A stretch of 64,000 nucleotides of DNA from Psychrobacter sp. JCM 18902 (lineage in GTDB: Bacteria; Pseudomonadota; Gammaproteobacteria; Pseudomonadales; Moraxellaceae), in NCBI RefSeq assembly GCF_904846615.1, contig NZ_CAJHBK010000001.1, positions 1 to 64,000 on the forward strand, read 5' to 3'. Of the stretch, positions 27,652 through 37,840 are shown in pieces; positions within the stretch are counted from its first letter, which is position 1, and each line of letters opens with the position of its first letter. The notes beneath the pieces were generated by a model. It was not told the DNA's origin and did not search any database. It saw only the letters and a program-made list of their open reading frames with translations. The position numbers were made by a program, and so were the translations under genes.

Positions 27652-27680
27652 AAAAAAAGAACCCAGTATTCACTGAGCTC
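27652..27680 (-). terminator. Intrinsic terminator of ohr
   Basis: Minus-strand stem GAGCTCAGT with ACTGGGTTC (plus 27672-27680 and 27659-27667, two G-T pairs), loop GAAT, followed by seven T. Confidence 0.8.
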
Positions 27681-27717
27681 TCTTATAGATAAAGCCGATA
27701 TTGTTATTGTTAAAAAT

Positions 27718-28131
27718 CTATCTCACTTCTGAAGTCATTTCACTATCGATATTACCGTGAGTCGCTTTAGAATATGGGCAAACTTTATTGGCTTTTTCGA
27801 CCAACTTTTGGAACTCATCCGCTGATAGCTCTGTGTTTTCAGCAGTGACATGAATTTTCACGGCTAATTGAAAATCTAAGCCTTCACCTTTCATTAAATC
27901 TACTGATACTTCAGTAGTAGAATCAAACTTTGCTTTTTCTGCCCCTTTGACCGCAGCAAGTGCGCCATCAAAGCAAGCTGCATAGCCCATCGCAAATAAC
28001 TGCTCTGGATTATTACCGTCTTTATCAGAGCCGGGTGCGACCATATTAATCGTCAAATCACTGTCTTGCAGACTGGCATTACCTGTACGACCGCCAGTGA
28101 CTGTTGCTTTGGTGGAATATAGTGTTTTCAT
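27718..28131 (-). CDS. ohr: Organic hydroperoxide resistance protein (Ohr)
   Basis: 137-residue OsmC/Ohr-family thiol peroxidase that reduces organic and lipid hydroperoxides with lipoyl partners. The two catalytic cysteines lie in GYAACFDGAL and KVCPYSKAT; the conserved Arg region is GGRTGNA. Length is typical of Ohr. No ohrR regulator is next to it. AGGATATGTT precedes the ATG. Confidence 0.95.
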   Translation of the reverse strand: MKTLYSTKATVTGGRTGNASLQDSDLTINMVAPGSDKDGNNPEQLFAMGYAACFDGALAAVKGAEKAKFDSTTEVSVDLMKGEGLDFQLAVKIHVTAENTELSADEFQKLVEKANKVCPYSKATHGNIDSEMTSEVR

Positions 28132-28409
28132 AACATATCCTTTGTTGTGAGTTTTTATGTTTAAGCAATAAATTTTGATAGGGATTCAGCATAACAAACC
28201 AGTGCATGAGCAATATAGGTCAGTCGTAAGTATATACTGTGGATTTGTAAGTGAACTGTTAGTAGAATCTTTAGCTGCATTTAACTATCGCAGAAAAAGC
28301 TTAATCGCTATAAGTAACAGAAGTATTAATGTAATATAGGAATATAGCTATAAAAAATAAAGTTATCAAAATAGATGATAAAAAATCTAACCAATAAAGG
28401 TCTTATTCG
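28132..28409. other. Divergent spacer between ohr and an orphan lipoprotein
   Basis: 278 bp, A/T-rich, with both promoters presumed here. No ORF and no obvious OhrR-like dyad seen. Confidence 0.4.
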
Positions 28410-29333
28410 ATGAATAAATCAATGGTGTTACCTATTGCACTTTCTTTGCTAACATTTACCCTTGCTGGCTGCGGTGGGGAGGATGATGGTATTTATGGTT
28501 CGGGTAATAATAAGATTACGCTGACCAGCTTTGACAATAGCTATGATAAGCAAGCGAAAGATAGTGCCATTGCACGCATCGATGAGACCTACCGTACTGG
28601 TGAGCGTGAAATCAAAATAAAAAATATCGTTAATAATTATAGTAATCAAGGTTTGAATACTTTGGACAGAACGGTATTGGCAGACAACTTTGAAGGGCGA
28701 CTGGAAAACAAAAACATTGAGGTTGATGGCCGCACTGTCAAACGTCCTATTTATGAAAAAAACAGTAATAACAAGCTAGACTATGAAACCAATTATAAGA
28801 CGCTTAATCTATCAGGCTTGCAGGCAAACAGTTATAGTGCGGGTACTAATATAAATAACAGTCGCGGTATTCTCACGGATTTAAATAATTATCCTAAGAT
28901 TCCAGCCAATGCAGAGTTTCCGATAGGTTCTGTTTGCTATATTCCAGTAGTCGAGAGCGAACGCTCGTTTTTAGCCTTTAACGACAAAAACAAGACGGGA
29001 TATACATCGCTCGATAAGTGGATTGATGCAGCTGAAGACCGCTTTAGCGATGATAGAGGCTACAGAACTTCTGAGTTTGGTGTAGGCATAGGTAATAAGC
29101 AAAAAGCGGCACAAGTGACGTTCTTTGAATACCTGAATCAGCCTGCTTATCAGTACAATGGTGTCGAATATAATGATGGCACGAATGATAAAAATGCTAT
29201 TTATGAAGCAAATTATGTTACCAAAGGTGTGATAAATCCGAATACCAACAGTATTCGCGGTGTGGTGGATTGTACGATAGTCAATGAAGTCGCAGGAGAT
29301 TTCTTGGCCGCACAAATCAAACGCTACTATTAA
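28410..29333 (+). CDS. Orphan secreted lipoprotein
   Basis: 307 residues. Signal peptide with lipobox TLAGC (Cys21) followed by GGEDDG, an acidic +2/+3 context. The rest is hydrophilic, Asn/Asp/Tyr-rich, with only two further cysteines (VCYIP and DCTIV), which could form one disulfide. No family recognised. It is bounded by its own terminator; the following gene prfC starts 190 bp later. AAGGTC precedes the ATG. Confidence 0.75.
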   Translation: MNKSMVLPIALSLLTFTLAGCGGEDDGIYGSGNNKITLTSFDNSYDKQAKDSAIARIDETYRTGEREIKIKNIVNNYSNQGLNTLDRTVLADNFEGRLENKNIEVDGRTVKRPIYEKNSNNKLDYETNYKTLNLSGLQANSYSAGTNINNSRGILTDLNNYPKIPANAEFPIGSVCYIPVVESERSFLAFNDKNKTGYTSLDKWIDAAEDRFSDDRGYRTSEFGVGIGNKQKAAQVTFFEYLNQPAYQYNGVEYNDGTNDKNAIYEANYVTKGVINPNTNSIRGVVDCTIVNEVAGDFLAAQIKRYY

Positions 29334-29365
29334 TCATAAAAACGCATCATGTTAAAAAATTGACC

Positions 29366-29402
29366 AACACTCTCTATTTGACTATCTAGGGAGTGTTTTT
29401 TT
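29366..29402 (+). terminator. Intrinsic terminator of the orphan lipoprotein gene
   Basis: AACACTCTCTA (29366-29376) pairs with TAGGGAGTGTT (29387-29397, one G-T), then T-run. Confidence 0.88.
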
Positions 29403-29521
29403 ATGCGCTAATTCTGCACCTTGACGCTAAATCCGCTACAATACGCTCATTATTTATTCTATTTAGTTAGATTACTGTCTAAAAGACAGCCTTTTTGAAG
29501 TTAAGGTTGAAGCCAAAAATT

Positions 29522-31117
29522 ATGAGCGTAGATCCAAAGAAATTAAACAAAGAAGTGGCTAAACGCCGTACTTTTGCCATTATCTCGCATCCCGATGCAG
29601 GTAAAACCACCATGACTGAAAAGTTACTGTTATGGGGTCAGGCAATTCAGGTAGTAGGCGAGGTCAAAGGCCGCAAAACTGATCGCCATGCGACATCAGA
29701 TTGGATGAGTATGGAGCAAGAGCGTGGTATCTCGATCACCACTTCTGTCATGCAGTTTCCTTATCAAGACCATGTGGTCAACCTATTGGATACACCGGGT
29801 CACGCCGATTTTAGTGAAGATACCTATCGTACCTTGACCGCTGTCGATAGCGCACTGATGATGGTCGATGGGGCTAAAGGGGTTGAAGAGCGAACCATCA
29901 AGCTGATGGAAGTCTGCCGCATGCGCGACACGCCAATCATCTCATTTGTCAACAAGCTGGATCGTCAAATTCGTGAGCCGCTTGAGCTGCTTAGCGAGAT
30001 TGAGGCAGTGTTAAAAATTAAATGTATTCCAGTGACTTGGCCTATCGGTATGGGACAAGATTTCGTTGGTGTCTACCATCTGACCGAAAATAAGACCTAC
30101 CTTTATGAAAAAGGTAATGGCGGCAAGATGACAGTCTCTGAGACCCGCGCGGGCTATGATTATCCAGATATTCGTGAGCGTTTGGGTCAATTGATGTTTG
30201 ATGCTTTCGAAGAGTCACTTGAGCTGGTACAAATGGCGTTAGAAGAATTTAGCGTTGAGGCGTTCTTAGCGGGCGAGATGACGCCAGTATTGTTCGGTAC
30301 AGCATTGGGCAACTTTGGCGTAAATATGGTACTTGATACCTTGATCAAATATGCACCGCCACCCAAGTCGCATCCGACCAATGAGCGTGAAGTAGCGGCA
30401 ACAGAGACGGATTTTAGTGGTTTTGTCTTTAAGATTCAGGCCAATATGGACCCACGCCATCGTGATCGCATTGCATTTTTACGCGTGTGTTCAGGCAAGT
30501 ATGAAAAAGGCATGAAACTAAAGCATGTGCGTTTGGGTAAAGACGTACGCATTGCCGATGCACTGACCTTTTTGGCAGGTGATCGCGAAGCGTTAGAAGA
30601 AGCGTATCCGGGTGATATCATCGGTTTGCATAATCATGGCACTATCTCTATCGGTGACAGTTTTACCGAAGGCGAGGAGCTGAACTTTACGGGTATTCCG
30701 CATTTCGCGCCTGAATTGTTCCGCCGTGTCATTCTAAAAGATCCGCTCAAATCGAAAGCCTTGCAAAAAGGGCTACAGCAGCTAAGCGAAGAGGGCGCGA
30801 CACAGGTCTTTATGCCGCAGATTAATAACGATTTAATCTTGGGTGCAGTTGGTGTATTACAGTTTGAAGTGGTCGCGCATCGTCTCAAAGAAGAGTACAA
30901 AGTACAGTGTATCTTTGAGCCAGTATCGATTGCGACCGTGCGCTGGATTCATTGTGATGATGAAGTGGCATTAGCGAAATTCAAACGCAAAGCCCATGAC
31001 CAGTTGTCGCTAGATGGCGGTGGTTATTTAACGTATCTTGCCCCATCACGGGTCAACTTGCAGCTGATGCAAGATCGCTATCCAGAAGTCACTTTTAGCA
31101 ATACTCGTGAGCATTAA
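29522..31117 (+). CDS. prfC: Peptide chain release factor 3
   Basis: 531-residue translational GTPase that recycles RF1/RF2 after termination. The G domain begins at once: G1 [10 protein letters not shown]2/switch region [10 protein letters not shown]3 [17 protein letters not shown]4 NKLD. The RF3-specific C-terminal domain follows. The ATG at 29522 ([12 protein letters not shown]) fits the family length; the nine codons before it would start at a TTG. A terminator follows at 31150. Confidence 0.97.
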   Translation: MSVDPKKLNKEVAKRRTFAIISHPDAGKTTMTEKLLLWGQAIQVVGEVKGRKTDRHATSDWMSMEQERGISITTSVMQFPYQDHVVNLLDTPGHADFSEDTYRTLTAVDSALMMVDGAKGVEERTIKLMEVCRMRDTPIISFVNKLDRQIREPLELLSEIEAVLKIKCIPVTWPIGMGQDFVGVYHLTENKTYLYEKGNGGKMTVSETRAGYDYPDIRERLGQLMFDAFEESLELVQMALEEFSVEAFLAGEMTPVLFGTALGNFGVNMVLDTLIKYAPPPKSHPTNEREVAATETDFSGFVFKIQANMDPRHRDRIAFLRVCSGKYEKGMKLKHVRLGKDVRIADALTFLAGDREALEEAYPGDIIGLHNHGTISIGDSFTEGEELNFTGIPHFAPELFRRVILKDPLKSKALQKGLQQLSEEGATQVFMPQINNDLILGAVGVLQFEVVAHRLKEEYKVQCIFEPVSIATVRWIHCDDEVALAKFKRKAHDQLSLDGGGYLTYLAPSRVNLQLMQDRYPEVTFSNTREH

Positions 31118-31149
31118 AATCCATCATTTCACGAGTTAGTTTATCTTTT

Positions 31150-31176
31150 AAGACACGCCAGCCGTGTCTTTTTTAT
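31150..31176 (+). terminator. Intrinsic terminator of prfC
   Basis: AAGACACG (31150-31157) pairs with CGTGTCTT (31163-31170), loop CCAGC, then TTTTTTATT. Confidence 0.85.
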
Positions 31177-31330
31177 TAGCTTAGATTTAGGCATTAAACG
31201 AGAGAGGGTAGGTAGCTATTCGTTAGCAGGAGACAGCAAAATCCTAAAAACACAAACAGTGTTCCTACAATACATCGTCATTGTTACGGTAGAATATCAA
31301 GTAACATCTTATGTTTATAAAAGAGGATAT

Positions 31331-32185
31331 ATGAACGCTGCGAATCAAATTGATATCAATCAGCCAACAATGAATCCGCATTTATCGATGACAGCAAGTC
31401 GTAGTTGTCTGCTGAGACTGCTTGCCGGCAGTTTACTGCTAGGTAGCATCGCGATGCCTGCAAATGCAGGTAATCTCATCAGTAGCACGGATTATCTAGA
31501 ATATGAGCTGCCTAAAAAAGTGCAAGCACAGTGTGTTGAGCGCGATAACTGTCCAGAGATTGACATCAAATATCTGAAGACCAATCACGGTTGGATCAAT
31601 GATATCGCCAATGCGCGTATTAATAATTTAGTCGTCAATAGTAAACCGACTGAATCTGCGCCTATCAAAACGAACGTCAATCAGACAATGGTGAAAGCCG
31701 CCATTGATGACTTTGCTAGCTCACAGTTTATAGATATGCCAGAGGGCAGTTCATGGGCTTATAGCCTAATGGTAACGCCTGAGTATTTGGGTCATGTCAG
31801 TGATTTTGAACTGTTTGAAATCAATACTTATGTCTTTACTGGTGGCGCTCATGGCATGCCTTATAGCGAATACTTGATATTTGACCTTGGCACCAAAAAA
31901 CAAATCACGCTTGAGGATATGCTTCAATCAGGCAAGGAATCACGTTTTAAAACGCTTGCTTATGATGCTTATAAAACTTGGGTCAAAACGGTTGACGACG
32001 ATGTCAGCAGTTATGAGAAAAACTGGCCATTTACCTTAAGTGATAATGTGACACTAACGGACAAAGGCATCGATATTCGTTATCAGCATTATGCTATCGG
32101 CCCATATGCCTACGGTATGCCGGTACTTAGTATTCCGTACAGTAAGCTCGACGGTGTCATAAAGCCGCACTTTATACCTAAATAG
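31331..32185 (+). CDS. Secreted DUF3298/DUF4163-type protein
   Basis: 284 residues with a late-starting signal sequence (about residues 24-47, LLRLLAGSLLLGSIAMPANA). Residues ~120-280 match the RsiV-like DUF4163/DUF3298 pattern: TYVFTGGAHGMPYSEYLIFDL, then LEDML, then YAIGPYAYGMPVLSIPYSKL. In Bacillus RsiV this fold binds lysozyme; in Gram-negatives the role is unclear. The ATG at 31331 is chosen because GAGGATAT lies just before it; the 24 codons upstream (from 31259) look non-coding. Confidence 0.82.
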   Translation: MNAANQIDINQPTMNPHLSMTASRSCLLRLLAGSLLLGSIAMPANAGNLISSTDYLEYELPKKVQAQCVERDNCPEIDIKYLKTNHGWINDIANARINNLVVNSKPTESAPIKTNVNQTMVKAAIDDFASSQFIDMPEGSSWAYSLMVTPEYLGHVSDFELFEINTYVFTGGAHGMPYSEYLIFDLGTKKQITLEDMLQSGKESRFKTLAYDAYKTWVKTVDDDVSSYEKNWPFTLSDNVTLTDKGIDIRYQHYAIGPYAYGMPVLSIPYSKLDGVIKPHFIPK

Positions 32186-32308
32186 TTCGGATGGTCATTG
32201 CATAACTTATTACGGTTTATATTAAAAAAATCGTAAAATCTCTTAAAAAATTGGCAATGATTTATCTAAAACCATTTGAAATTTAATAAAAGAATAAGGA
32301 GTTACCGC

Positions 32309-33475
32309 ATGACGAACAATACAGATAGTATGAAGGCGACAGTCGACACAGAGACTTGGCAACTTAATGCCTTAACAGAAGCGCTTGGTGACCTAACGTT
32401 GACGGTCAATGACAGCCTGTCTGTTGGTCGTGGCAGCGACAATGACGTGGTACTTGGTAGCAAGCAAGTATCGCGTAATCATGCGGTGTTAAGCATCTTA
32501 GATGGTCGATTGTATGTCAAAGATTTAGACTCATCGAACGGCACATTTATCAACGAGCAGCGTATCGAAGGCAATACATCGAGCCTTTTACAGGTAGATG
32601 ATACCATTGGATTTGCCAGTTTCATCTTTCAGGTAAACGCGCCACTTGCTGCTACAGATACTGATGTATTAGCGCCCGTAGCAGTAGAGGATTCAGTGGC
32701 TGAGACTGAGACAGTGGTTGCTGAAACGACTGCCGAAACAAAGGCTGTCGAAGACTTGACGGTGAGTGAACCTGTTGTGCATGAATCAGTAGCAAAAGAG
32801 CCGATTGTTAAGCAAACGGGCGTCGAAGCTATACTGCCTGTGACAGCTGATGTGAAGGCAGTACCTGTTGATACAGCCTCGGATAGAGTAGCAGACTCAG
32901 TAGGGGTAGCTGAGACCAGTGTTAATGAAACAGTTGAACCAGTCTTACAGGAGCCGATTCAGGAGCCGATTGTGAAACAAACGGGTATCGATGAAGTCTT
33001 AACGGCTATAGATAATACCGTGTCCGACACAACTGACGCGGCACCAGTCGCTGCTGCAACTGTAGCAGATGCACAACCTGCTGTAAGTCAGCCAGAAGCC
33101 GTCACAGCGACAGAGGCGGCACCGACAGCACCTGCTCATGATACGTTATTAGTAGAGCAGTCAGCTGTACATGAAAAGCCAGCAGTTGAATCAGAGCATG
33201 ACAAAACGACTAAAACTGCTCTACAAGAAGAAGCAGATCCCGATATTCTACGAGCTAAGCAGGCGGCAACCGCACAATTTTCTGGCACTGCCAATTTAGG
33301 TCAATCTCGTGATCTTGGGACAGAAGGTAATAATGCGATGGATCAGGCTATCAGTAATTCAGCCAATGCAGGACAGGCAGAGAAAAAACCAAGCGGTGGT
33401 TGGTTTATTTGGGTGTTTATTGCCATCATCATTATTGCGTTAGCATTGTGGTTATTTAACATGGGCGGTGCGTAA
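32309..33475 (+). CDS. FHA-domain protein with acidic linker and C-terminal membrane anchor
   Basis: 388 residues. N-terminal forkhead-associated domain (about 20-105) with phosphothreonine-binding features VGRGSDNDVVL, SRNHAVL and DLDSSNGTFIN. A ~240-residue Ala/Val/Glu/Thr-rich disordered linker contains two near-identical blocks EPIVKQTGVEAIL and EPIVKQTGIDEVL. The C-terminal hydrophobic segment WFIWVFIAIIIIALALWLF ends six residues before the stop, predicting a tail-anchored membrane protein with a cytoplasmic FHA head. No Ser/Thr kinase or type VI cluster adjoins it. AAGGAG lies 8 bases before the ATG. Confidence 0.88.
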   Translation: MTNNTDSMKATVDTETWQLNALTEALGDLTLTVNDSLSVGRGSDNDVVLGSKQVSRNHAVLSILDGRLYVKDLDSSNGTFINEQRIEGNTSSLLQVDDTIGFASFIFQVNAPLAATDTDVLAPVAVEDSVAETETVVAETTAETKAVEDLTVSEPVVHESVAKEPIVKQTGVEAILPVTADVKAVPVDTASDRVADSVGVAETSVNETVEPVLQEPIQEPIVKQTGIDEVLTAIDNTVSDTTDAAPVAAATVADAQPAVSQPEAVTATEAAPTAPAHDTLLVEQSAVHEKPAVESEHDKTTKTALQEEADPDILRAKQAATAQFSGTANLGQSRDLGTEGNNAMDQAISNSANAGQAEKKPSGGWFIWVFIAIIIIALALWLFNMGGA

Positions 33476-33595
33476 CCAAGTACTGACCAGTGCGTTTGAG
33501 ATACTCTAATCCAATCGAGCTTTGGTATAATTATTAGCCAATTGTTAGCTACTATCGGCTAATAGTCCAGTAACTCTTACGAATATGCCACTTTG

Positions 33596-33637
33596 ATAGC
33601 GTCAACATTCAATAGAGTGTTGACGCTATATTTTATT
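33596..33637 (+). terminator. Hairpin, probable terminator of the FHA gene
   Basis: ATAGCGTCAACA (33596-33607) pairs perfectly with TGTTGACGCTAT (33618-33629), then ATTTTATTT. It is 60 bases before trpE, so a trpE leader role was considered; no Trp-codon leader peptide is visible. Confidence 0.7.
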
Positions 33638-33689
33638 TAACAGTCTGCTGTTTTATCTTTTGCCAATATTTTGTTAAGAGAGCATTATT

Positions 33690-35186
33690 ATGATGAACTT
33701 TGAAGAGTATCAAGCTTTTAAAGACCGTGGCTTTAGTCATGCCCCACTGATAAAAAAACGTCTAATGGACGCACAGACACCAGTATCTGTATTTTCTAAA
33801 GTACGTGATTTAAGCGGCTCTGCATATTTATTTGAGTCTGTCGTAGGCGGGGAGCGTTGGGCACGATATTCGATGATTGGTTTAGGTAGTGATCTCATTT
33901 TGCAGTATGCCGATGGTAATATGACCGTCAAAAAAAATGACCATACCGATGTCGATGCAGTCGCTGACCCGTTTGACTATATCCGTCAGCTAATGGCGCA
34001 ATATAAGATGCCAACAGTCGAGGATATTGCAACGCTACCGAGCTTTAGCGGCGGCTTAGTAGGTTACTTTGGCTATGACATGGTGAGGGTTATCGAGCCA
34101 AGCGTGGGTTTATCAGATGCCCCCAATTCGATGACAATGCCGGATATGTGGCTGATGCTATCAATGAGCGTGATTGTTTTTGACAGTTTAGAAAATACGT
34201 TATCTATCATCGTTTATGCTGATTGTCACACTGAAGATGGCTATAGCAATGCCATCCGCGAGCTAGAAAAAATTGAAGAAAAACTGGCAGAAATGCCAAA
34301 TCTGAGCGCACCCGTAATGCCGACGCCGACATTTACCTCACAAACAGGCGCGCAGAAATATTGTCATGATGTCAATAAAATAAAGGATTACATTTTAGCA
34401 GGCGATGTCATGCAAGTCGTTCCTGCGCAGCGTTTGACGGCCGATTATACTGGCGACTCATTAGCAGTTTATCGTGCCCTACGATTCTTAAATCCATCGC
34501 CTTATTTATTCTTGGTGCATGGTTACACCCTCGATGATCACAAGCGTTTCGACATTATTGGAGCATCCCCTGAGATATTATCACGTATCGAAAATGGCAA
34601 AGTGACGGTACGACCATTGGCGGGTACTCGTAGACGCGGACAAAATGAAGCGGAAGATTTAGCGCTTGAAGAAGAGCTGCTGAGTGATAAAAAAGAGATC
34701 GCCGAGCACTTGATGCTTATCGATTTGGGTCGTAATGATATTGGCCGCGTTTGTGAATATGGCAGTGTCAAAGTCACCGAAAAGATGTTTGTCGAGCGTT
34801 ATTCGCAAGTGATGCACATTGCTTCTAATGTTGAAGGGACGATATTGCCCAATAAGGATGCGTTGGATGTTTTTTGTGCGACGTTCCCCGCTGGTACGCT
34901 ATCAGGTGCGCCCAAAATACGCGCCATGCAAATCATTGACGAGATAGAGCCAGTCCGCCGAGCGGTATTTGGCGGCTCAGTCGGTTATCTGGGCTGGCAT
35001 GGCAACATGGATACCGCCATTGCTATTCGTACTGCCGTGATGCGCCGCGGCAAGATACATATCCAAGCGGGTGCTGGGGTTGTTGCTGATTCTATTCCAG
35101 AAGCAGAGTGGGAAGAGACCAACAAAAAAGCATTGGCATTGGTAAAAGCGGTAAAAATGGCGTGTAATGGTTTACGGATTCGCTAG
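33690..35186 (+). CDS. trpE: Anthranilate synthase component I
   Basis: 498-residue chorismate-utilising enzyme that forms anthranilate with glutamine-derived ammonia from TrpG (not in window). The N-terminal Trp feedback site includes the LLES-type stretch YLFESVVGG. The C-terminal chorismate-binding domain carries GASPEIL, RPLAGTRRRG, LIDLGRNDIGRV and FPAGTLSGAPKIRAM. A separately encoded trpE, away from trpGDC, is usual in Pseudomonas and Moraxellaceae. The start is one of two adjacent ATGs (33690 or 33693). Confidence 0.97.
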   Translation: MMNFEEYQAFKDRGFSHAPLIKKRLMDAQTPVSVFSKVRDLSGSAYLFESVVGGERWARYSMIGLGSDLILQYADGNMTVKKNDHTDVDAVADPFDYIRQLMAQYKMPTVEDIATLPSFSGGLVGYFGYDMVRVIEPSVGLSDAPNSMTMPDMWLMLSMSVIVFDSLENTLSIIVYADCHTEDGYSNAIRELEKIEEKLAEMPNLSAPVMPTPTFTSQTGAQKYCHDVNKIKDYILAGDVMQVVPAQRLTADYTGDSLAVYRALRFLNPSPYLFLVHGYTLDDHKRFDIIGASPEILSRIENGKVTVRPLAGTRRRGQNEAEDLALEEELLSDKKEIAEHLMLIDLGRNDIGRVCEYGSVKVTEKMFVERYSQVMHIASNVEGTILPNKDALDVFCATFPAGTLSGAPKIRAMQIIDEIEPVRRAVFGGSVGYLGWHGNMDTAIAIRTAVMRRGKIHIQAGAGVVADSIPEAEWEETNKKALALVKAVKMACNGLRIR

Positions 35187-35212
35187 GGACTCCAGTCATA
35201 AAAACACAGTAC

Positions 35213-35243
35213 GCGGTTATTGTGGAAAAACCGCCTATTTTTT
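35213..35243 (+). terminator. Intrinsic terminator of trpE
   Basis: GCGGTT (35213-35218) pairs with AACCGC (35229-35234), followed by CTATTTTTTTA. Confidence 0.75.
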
Positions 35244-35318
35244 TATTTAAAAAACATCATTATAATCAATCAGTTATATTTTTTTATTGAAATAATCATA
35301 AAAAAGGCAAAAAAGGGC

Positions 35319-35346
35319 TTGCGTCTTTCAAAAAATTTGATAGAAT
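35319..35346 (+). promoter_or_regulatory. Promoter of the tRNA cluster
   Basis: TTGCGT (35319-35324), 16-base spacer, TAGAAT (35341-35346), then a GCCACC discriminator, the GC-rich pattern of growth-rate/stringently controlled stable-RNA promoters; 22 bases before the first tRNA. Confidence 0.65.
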
Positions 35347-35368
35347 AGCCACCACTTTAAGAGAACAA

Positions 35369-35444
<76 letters not shown>

Positions 35445-35511
35445 TCTCTCTTAAAGTAGCTTTTTATGAATCTGTCTTAAACTAAAGCCATTTTTGTTTA
35501 AAGCAACCTAA

Positions 35512-35595
35512 GGTGGGATTGGGGAGCGGTCAAACCCAACAGACTGTAAATCTGTCGCGAAAGCTTCGAAGGTTCGAATCCTTCTCCCACCACCA
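35512..35595 (+). tRNA. tRNA-Tyr (anticodon GTA)
   Basis: 84 bases including CCA, with the long variable arm of class II. Acceptor GGTGGGA with TCCCACC; anticodon loop CTGTAAA; T-loop GGTTCGAATCC. Position of tyrU. Confidence 0.97.
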
Positions 35596-35678
35596 TATTT
35601 TTTAAGTTTGTCATAGCGCCAAGCATACTCTTTATACTTCATGACTCTCGATTAGAGTCTTCCTGAATAAGAGTAATT

Positions 35679-35752
35679 GCGGGTGTGGTATAATGGTAAC
35701 ACCTTAGCCTTCCAAGCTAATGACGCGGGTTCGATTCCCGCCACCCGCTCCA
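35679..35752 (+). tRNA. tRNA-Gly (anticodon TCC)
   Basis: 74 bases including CCA. Acceptor GCGGGTG with CACCCGC; anticodon stem TTAGC/GCTAA with loop CTTCCAA. Position of glyT. Confidence 0.97.
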
Positions 35753-35871
35753 TATATACAACATCGCAAAGATTATCAATAAATCATCACGACAGTCAGT
35801 TTTAGTATTGCTGTATCGTGATATTTTTTTTAGTAAATCCATAAGTTGTTTTTTGTGGTTATTAGAAACAT

Positions 35872-35946
<75 letters not shown>

Positions 35947-36469
35947 TTTATTGTTTAAACCTCTTGTGTTTGCTTTGCCATCTTTAAACAGTTTGTGTCG
36001 ATATCGAAATTACAAAATATTGAAAATTATAAATTACAGTGTAGCAAATAATATTTAAGGGTGACACTGAGGTGTTGCCTTTTAGTGCTGTCAATTTATC
36101 AAGTTATCAATACATGAGTAATTATCTAAAAGTATCTAAGATGAAATTGTTTAAGATAAAAGTATCTAGGTTCGGCAGGCTCCAATATTATTAATGATTT
36201 ACACTAAGATAAAGTAGTGCAACAGCGATAATGTATAATATCTTGCAATGTTCACTAGATTGAAAAATACGTATAATGCTTAAACTTATGTGTGCAGCAT
36301 TGAAATGCATGATCTGAGCACATATATACAGTCGTAAAGTGATCAAACAGTTTTAGTAGATAAGCCATAGCGTCAACGGTTTGATGGTTCTGTATGTATC
36401 ATGAGCCGTCAAACAGCTATTCACCGATCTTTGATTGATAAAGATTCACCAAAAAAAGAGGAAATACCC
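35947..36469 (+). other. Long leader between tRNA-Thr and tuf
   Basis: About 520 bp without an ORF of interest, much longer than the equivalent E. coli spacer. It may be cotranscribed from the tRNA promoter and may hold a separate tuf promoter (TATAAT at 36272-36277). No clear terminator is seen in it. Confidence 0.45.
36251..36277 (+). promoter_or_regulatory. tuf: Possible tuf promoter
   Basis: Exact TATAAT at 36272-36277; the nearest -35-like sequence TTCACT (36251) has a short 15-base spacer. If real, it gives a leader of about 185 bases. Confidence 0.3.
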
Positions 36470-37660
36470 ATGGCAAAGGCCAAGTTTGAACGCGTAAAGC
36501 CACACGTCAACGTCGGTACAATCGGACACGTTGACCACGGTAAAACAACCCTAACAGCTGCCATCGCAACGGTAGCAGCAATCACTTCAGGTGGCGAAGC
36601 CAAAGACTACGCGTCTATTGACTCAGCACCAGAAGAAAAAGCACGTGGCATCACCATCAACACCTCACACGTAGAATATGACACCCCAGCACGTCACTAC
36701 GCTCACGTCGATTGCCCAGGTCACGCCGATTATGTTAAAAACATGATCACCGGTGCCGCTCAGATGGACGGCGCAATCCTAGTCGTATCAGCAACTGACG
36801 GCCCAATGCCACAAACCCGTGAGCACATCCTGCTTTCACGTCAGGTTGGCGTACCGTACATCATCGTATTCATGAACAAATGTGATGTTGTTGATGACGA
36901 AGAATTGCTAGAACTCGTAGAAATGGAAGTTCGTGAACTTCTTAATGACTACGACTTCCCAGGTGATGATACCCCAATCATCCATGGTTCAGCGACTGAA
37001 GCCCTAAAAGGCTCACAAGAAAAATACGGCCAACCAGCGGTTGTAGAACTTCTTAACGTTCTTGACACCTACATCCCAGAGCCAGAGCGTGACGTTGACA
37101 AAGCATTCCTAATGCCAATCGAAGACGTATTCTCAATATCAGGCCGTGGTACTGTTGTAACAGGTCGTGTTGAATCTGGTATCGTACGCGTAGGCGACGA
37201 AATCGAAATCGTCGGTATCCGTGACACTCAAAAAACCACCTGTACTGGTGTAGAGATGTTCCGTAAACTGCTTGACGAAGGTCGTGCAGGCGAAAACTGT
37301 GGCGTACTACTACGTGGTACCAAACGTGAAGATGTACAACGTGGCCAAGTACTTGCTAAGCCAGGTTCAATCACTCCTCACACCAAGTTTGACGCTGAAG
37401 TTTATGTGCTTAGCAAAGAAGAGGGTGGTCGTCACACACCATTCCTAAACGGCTATCGTCCACAGTTCTACTTCCGTACCACTGACGTAACTGGCGCAAT
37501 CCAATTACAAGACGGTACTGAAATGGTCATGCCTGGTGATAACGTTGAGATGGGCGTAGAGCTTATCCACCCAATCGCTATGGACAAAGGTCTTCGCTTC
37601 GCTATTCGTGAAGGCGGCCGTACTGTAGGCGCTGGTGTTGTTGCTAACGTACTGAACTAA
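36470..37660 (+). CDS. tuf: Elongation factor Tu
   Basis: 396-residue GTPase that delivers aminoacyl-tRNA to the ribosome. Starts [20 protein letters not shown]1 [10 protein letters not shown]2 [12 protein letters not shown]3 DCPGHADY, G4 NKCD. Domains 2 and 3 are complete, ending VVANVLN. The ATG at 36470 is set by GAGGAAATACCC and by family length; the frame extends upstream only by chance. Codon use is visibly more biased than in neighbours (preferred CGT, GGT, AAC, GTA, CTA), as expected for a highly expressed gene. It is downstream of thrU-tyrU-glyT-thrT, as with E. coli tufB, but secE/nusG do not follow. Confidence 0.98.
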   Translation: MAKAKFERVKPHVNVGTIGHVDHGKTTLTAAIATVAAITSGGEAKDYASIDSAPEEKARGITINTSHVEYDTPARHYAHVDCPGHADYVKNMITGAAQMDGAILVVSATDGPMPQTREHILLSRQVGVPYIIVFMNKCDVVDDEELLELVEMEVRELLNDYDFPGDDTPIIHGSATEALKGSQEKYGQPAVVELLNVLDTYIPEPERDVDKAFLMPIEDVFSISGRGTVVTGRVESGIVRVGDEIEIVGIRDTQKTTCTGVEMFRKLLDEGRAGENCGVLLRGTKREDVQRGQVLAKPGSITPHTKFDAEVYVLSKEEGGRHTPFLNGYRPQFYFRTTDVTGAIQLQDGTEMVMPGDNVEMGVELIHPIAMDKGLRFAIREGGRTVGAGVVANVLN

Positions 37661-37697
37661 TCTATCCGTCTCAGTAATGAGCTTGTAAGTTAGTCAT

Positions 37698-37733
37698 AAA
37701 AAGCCATCCTTGTTTAAGGGTGGCTTTTTTTTG
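37698..37733 (+). terminator. Intrinsic terminator of tuf
   Basis: AAAAAGCCATCCTT (37698-37711) pairs with AAGGGTGGCTTTTT (37716-37729, one G-T), GTTT loop, long T-run. Confidence 0.93.
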
Positions 37734-37840
37734 GCTACAAAACAGATAACGGCATAATCAATATTATAATGATAAATATTTGAAATACAGTAAGTATTAT
37801 TGTATTTGGGTTTGTATAAATAATAATAAGAGGATACATA

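Noticed and set aside
33500..33689. Possible trpE attenuator with leader peptide
   Set aside because: A hairpin is present but the only short frame nearby (ATGCCACTTTGA) has no Trp codon, so ordinary termination of the FHA gene is simpler.
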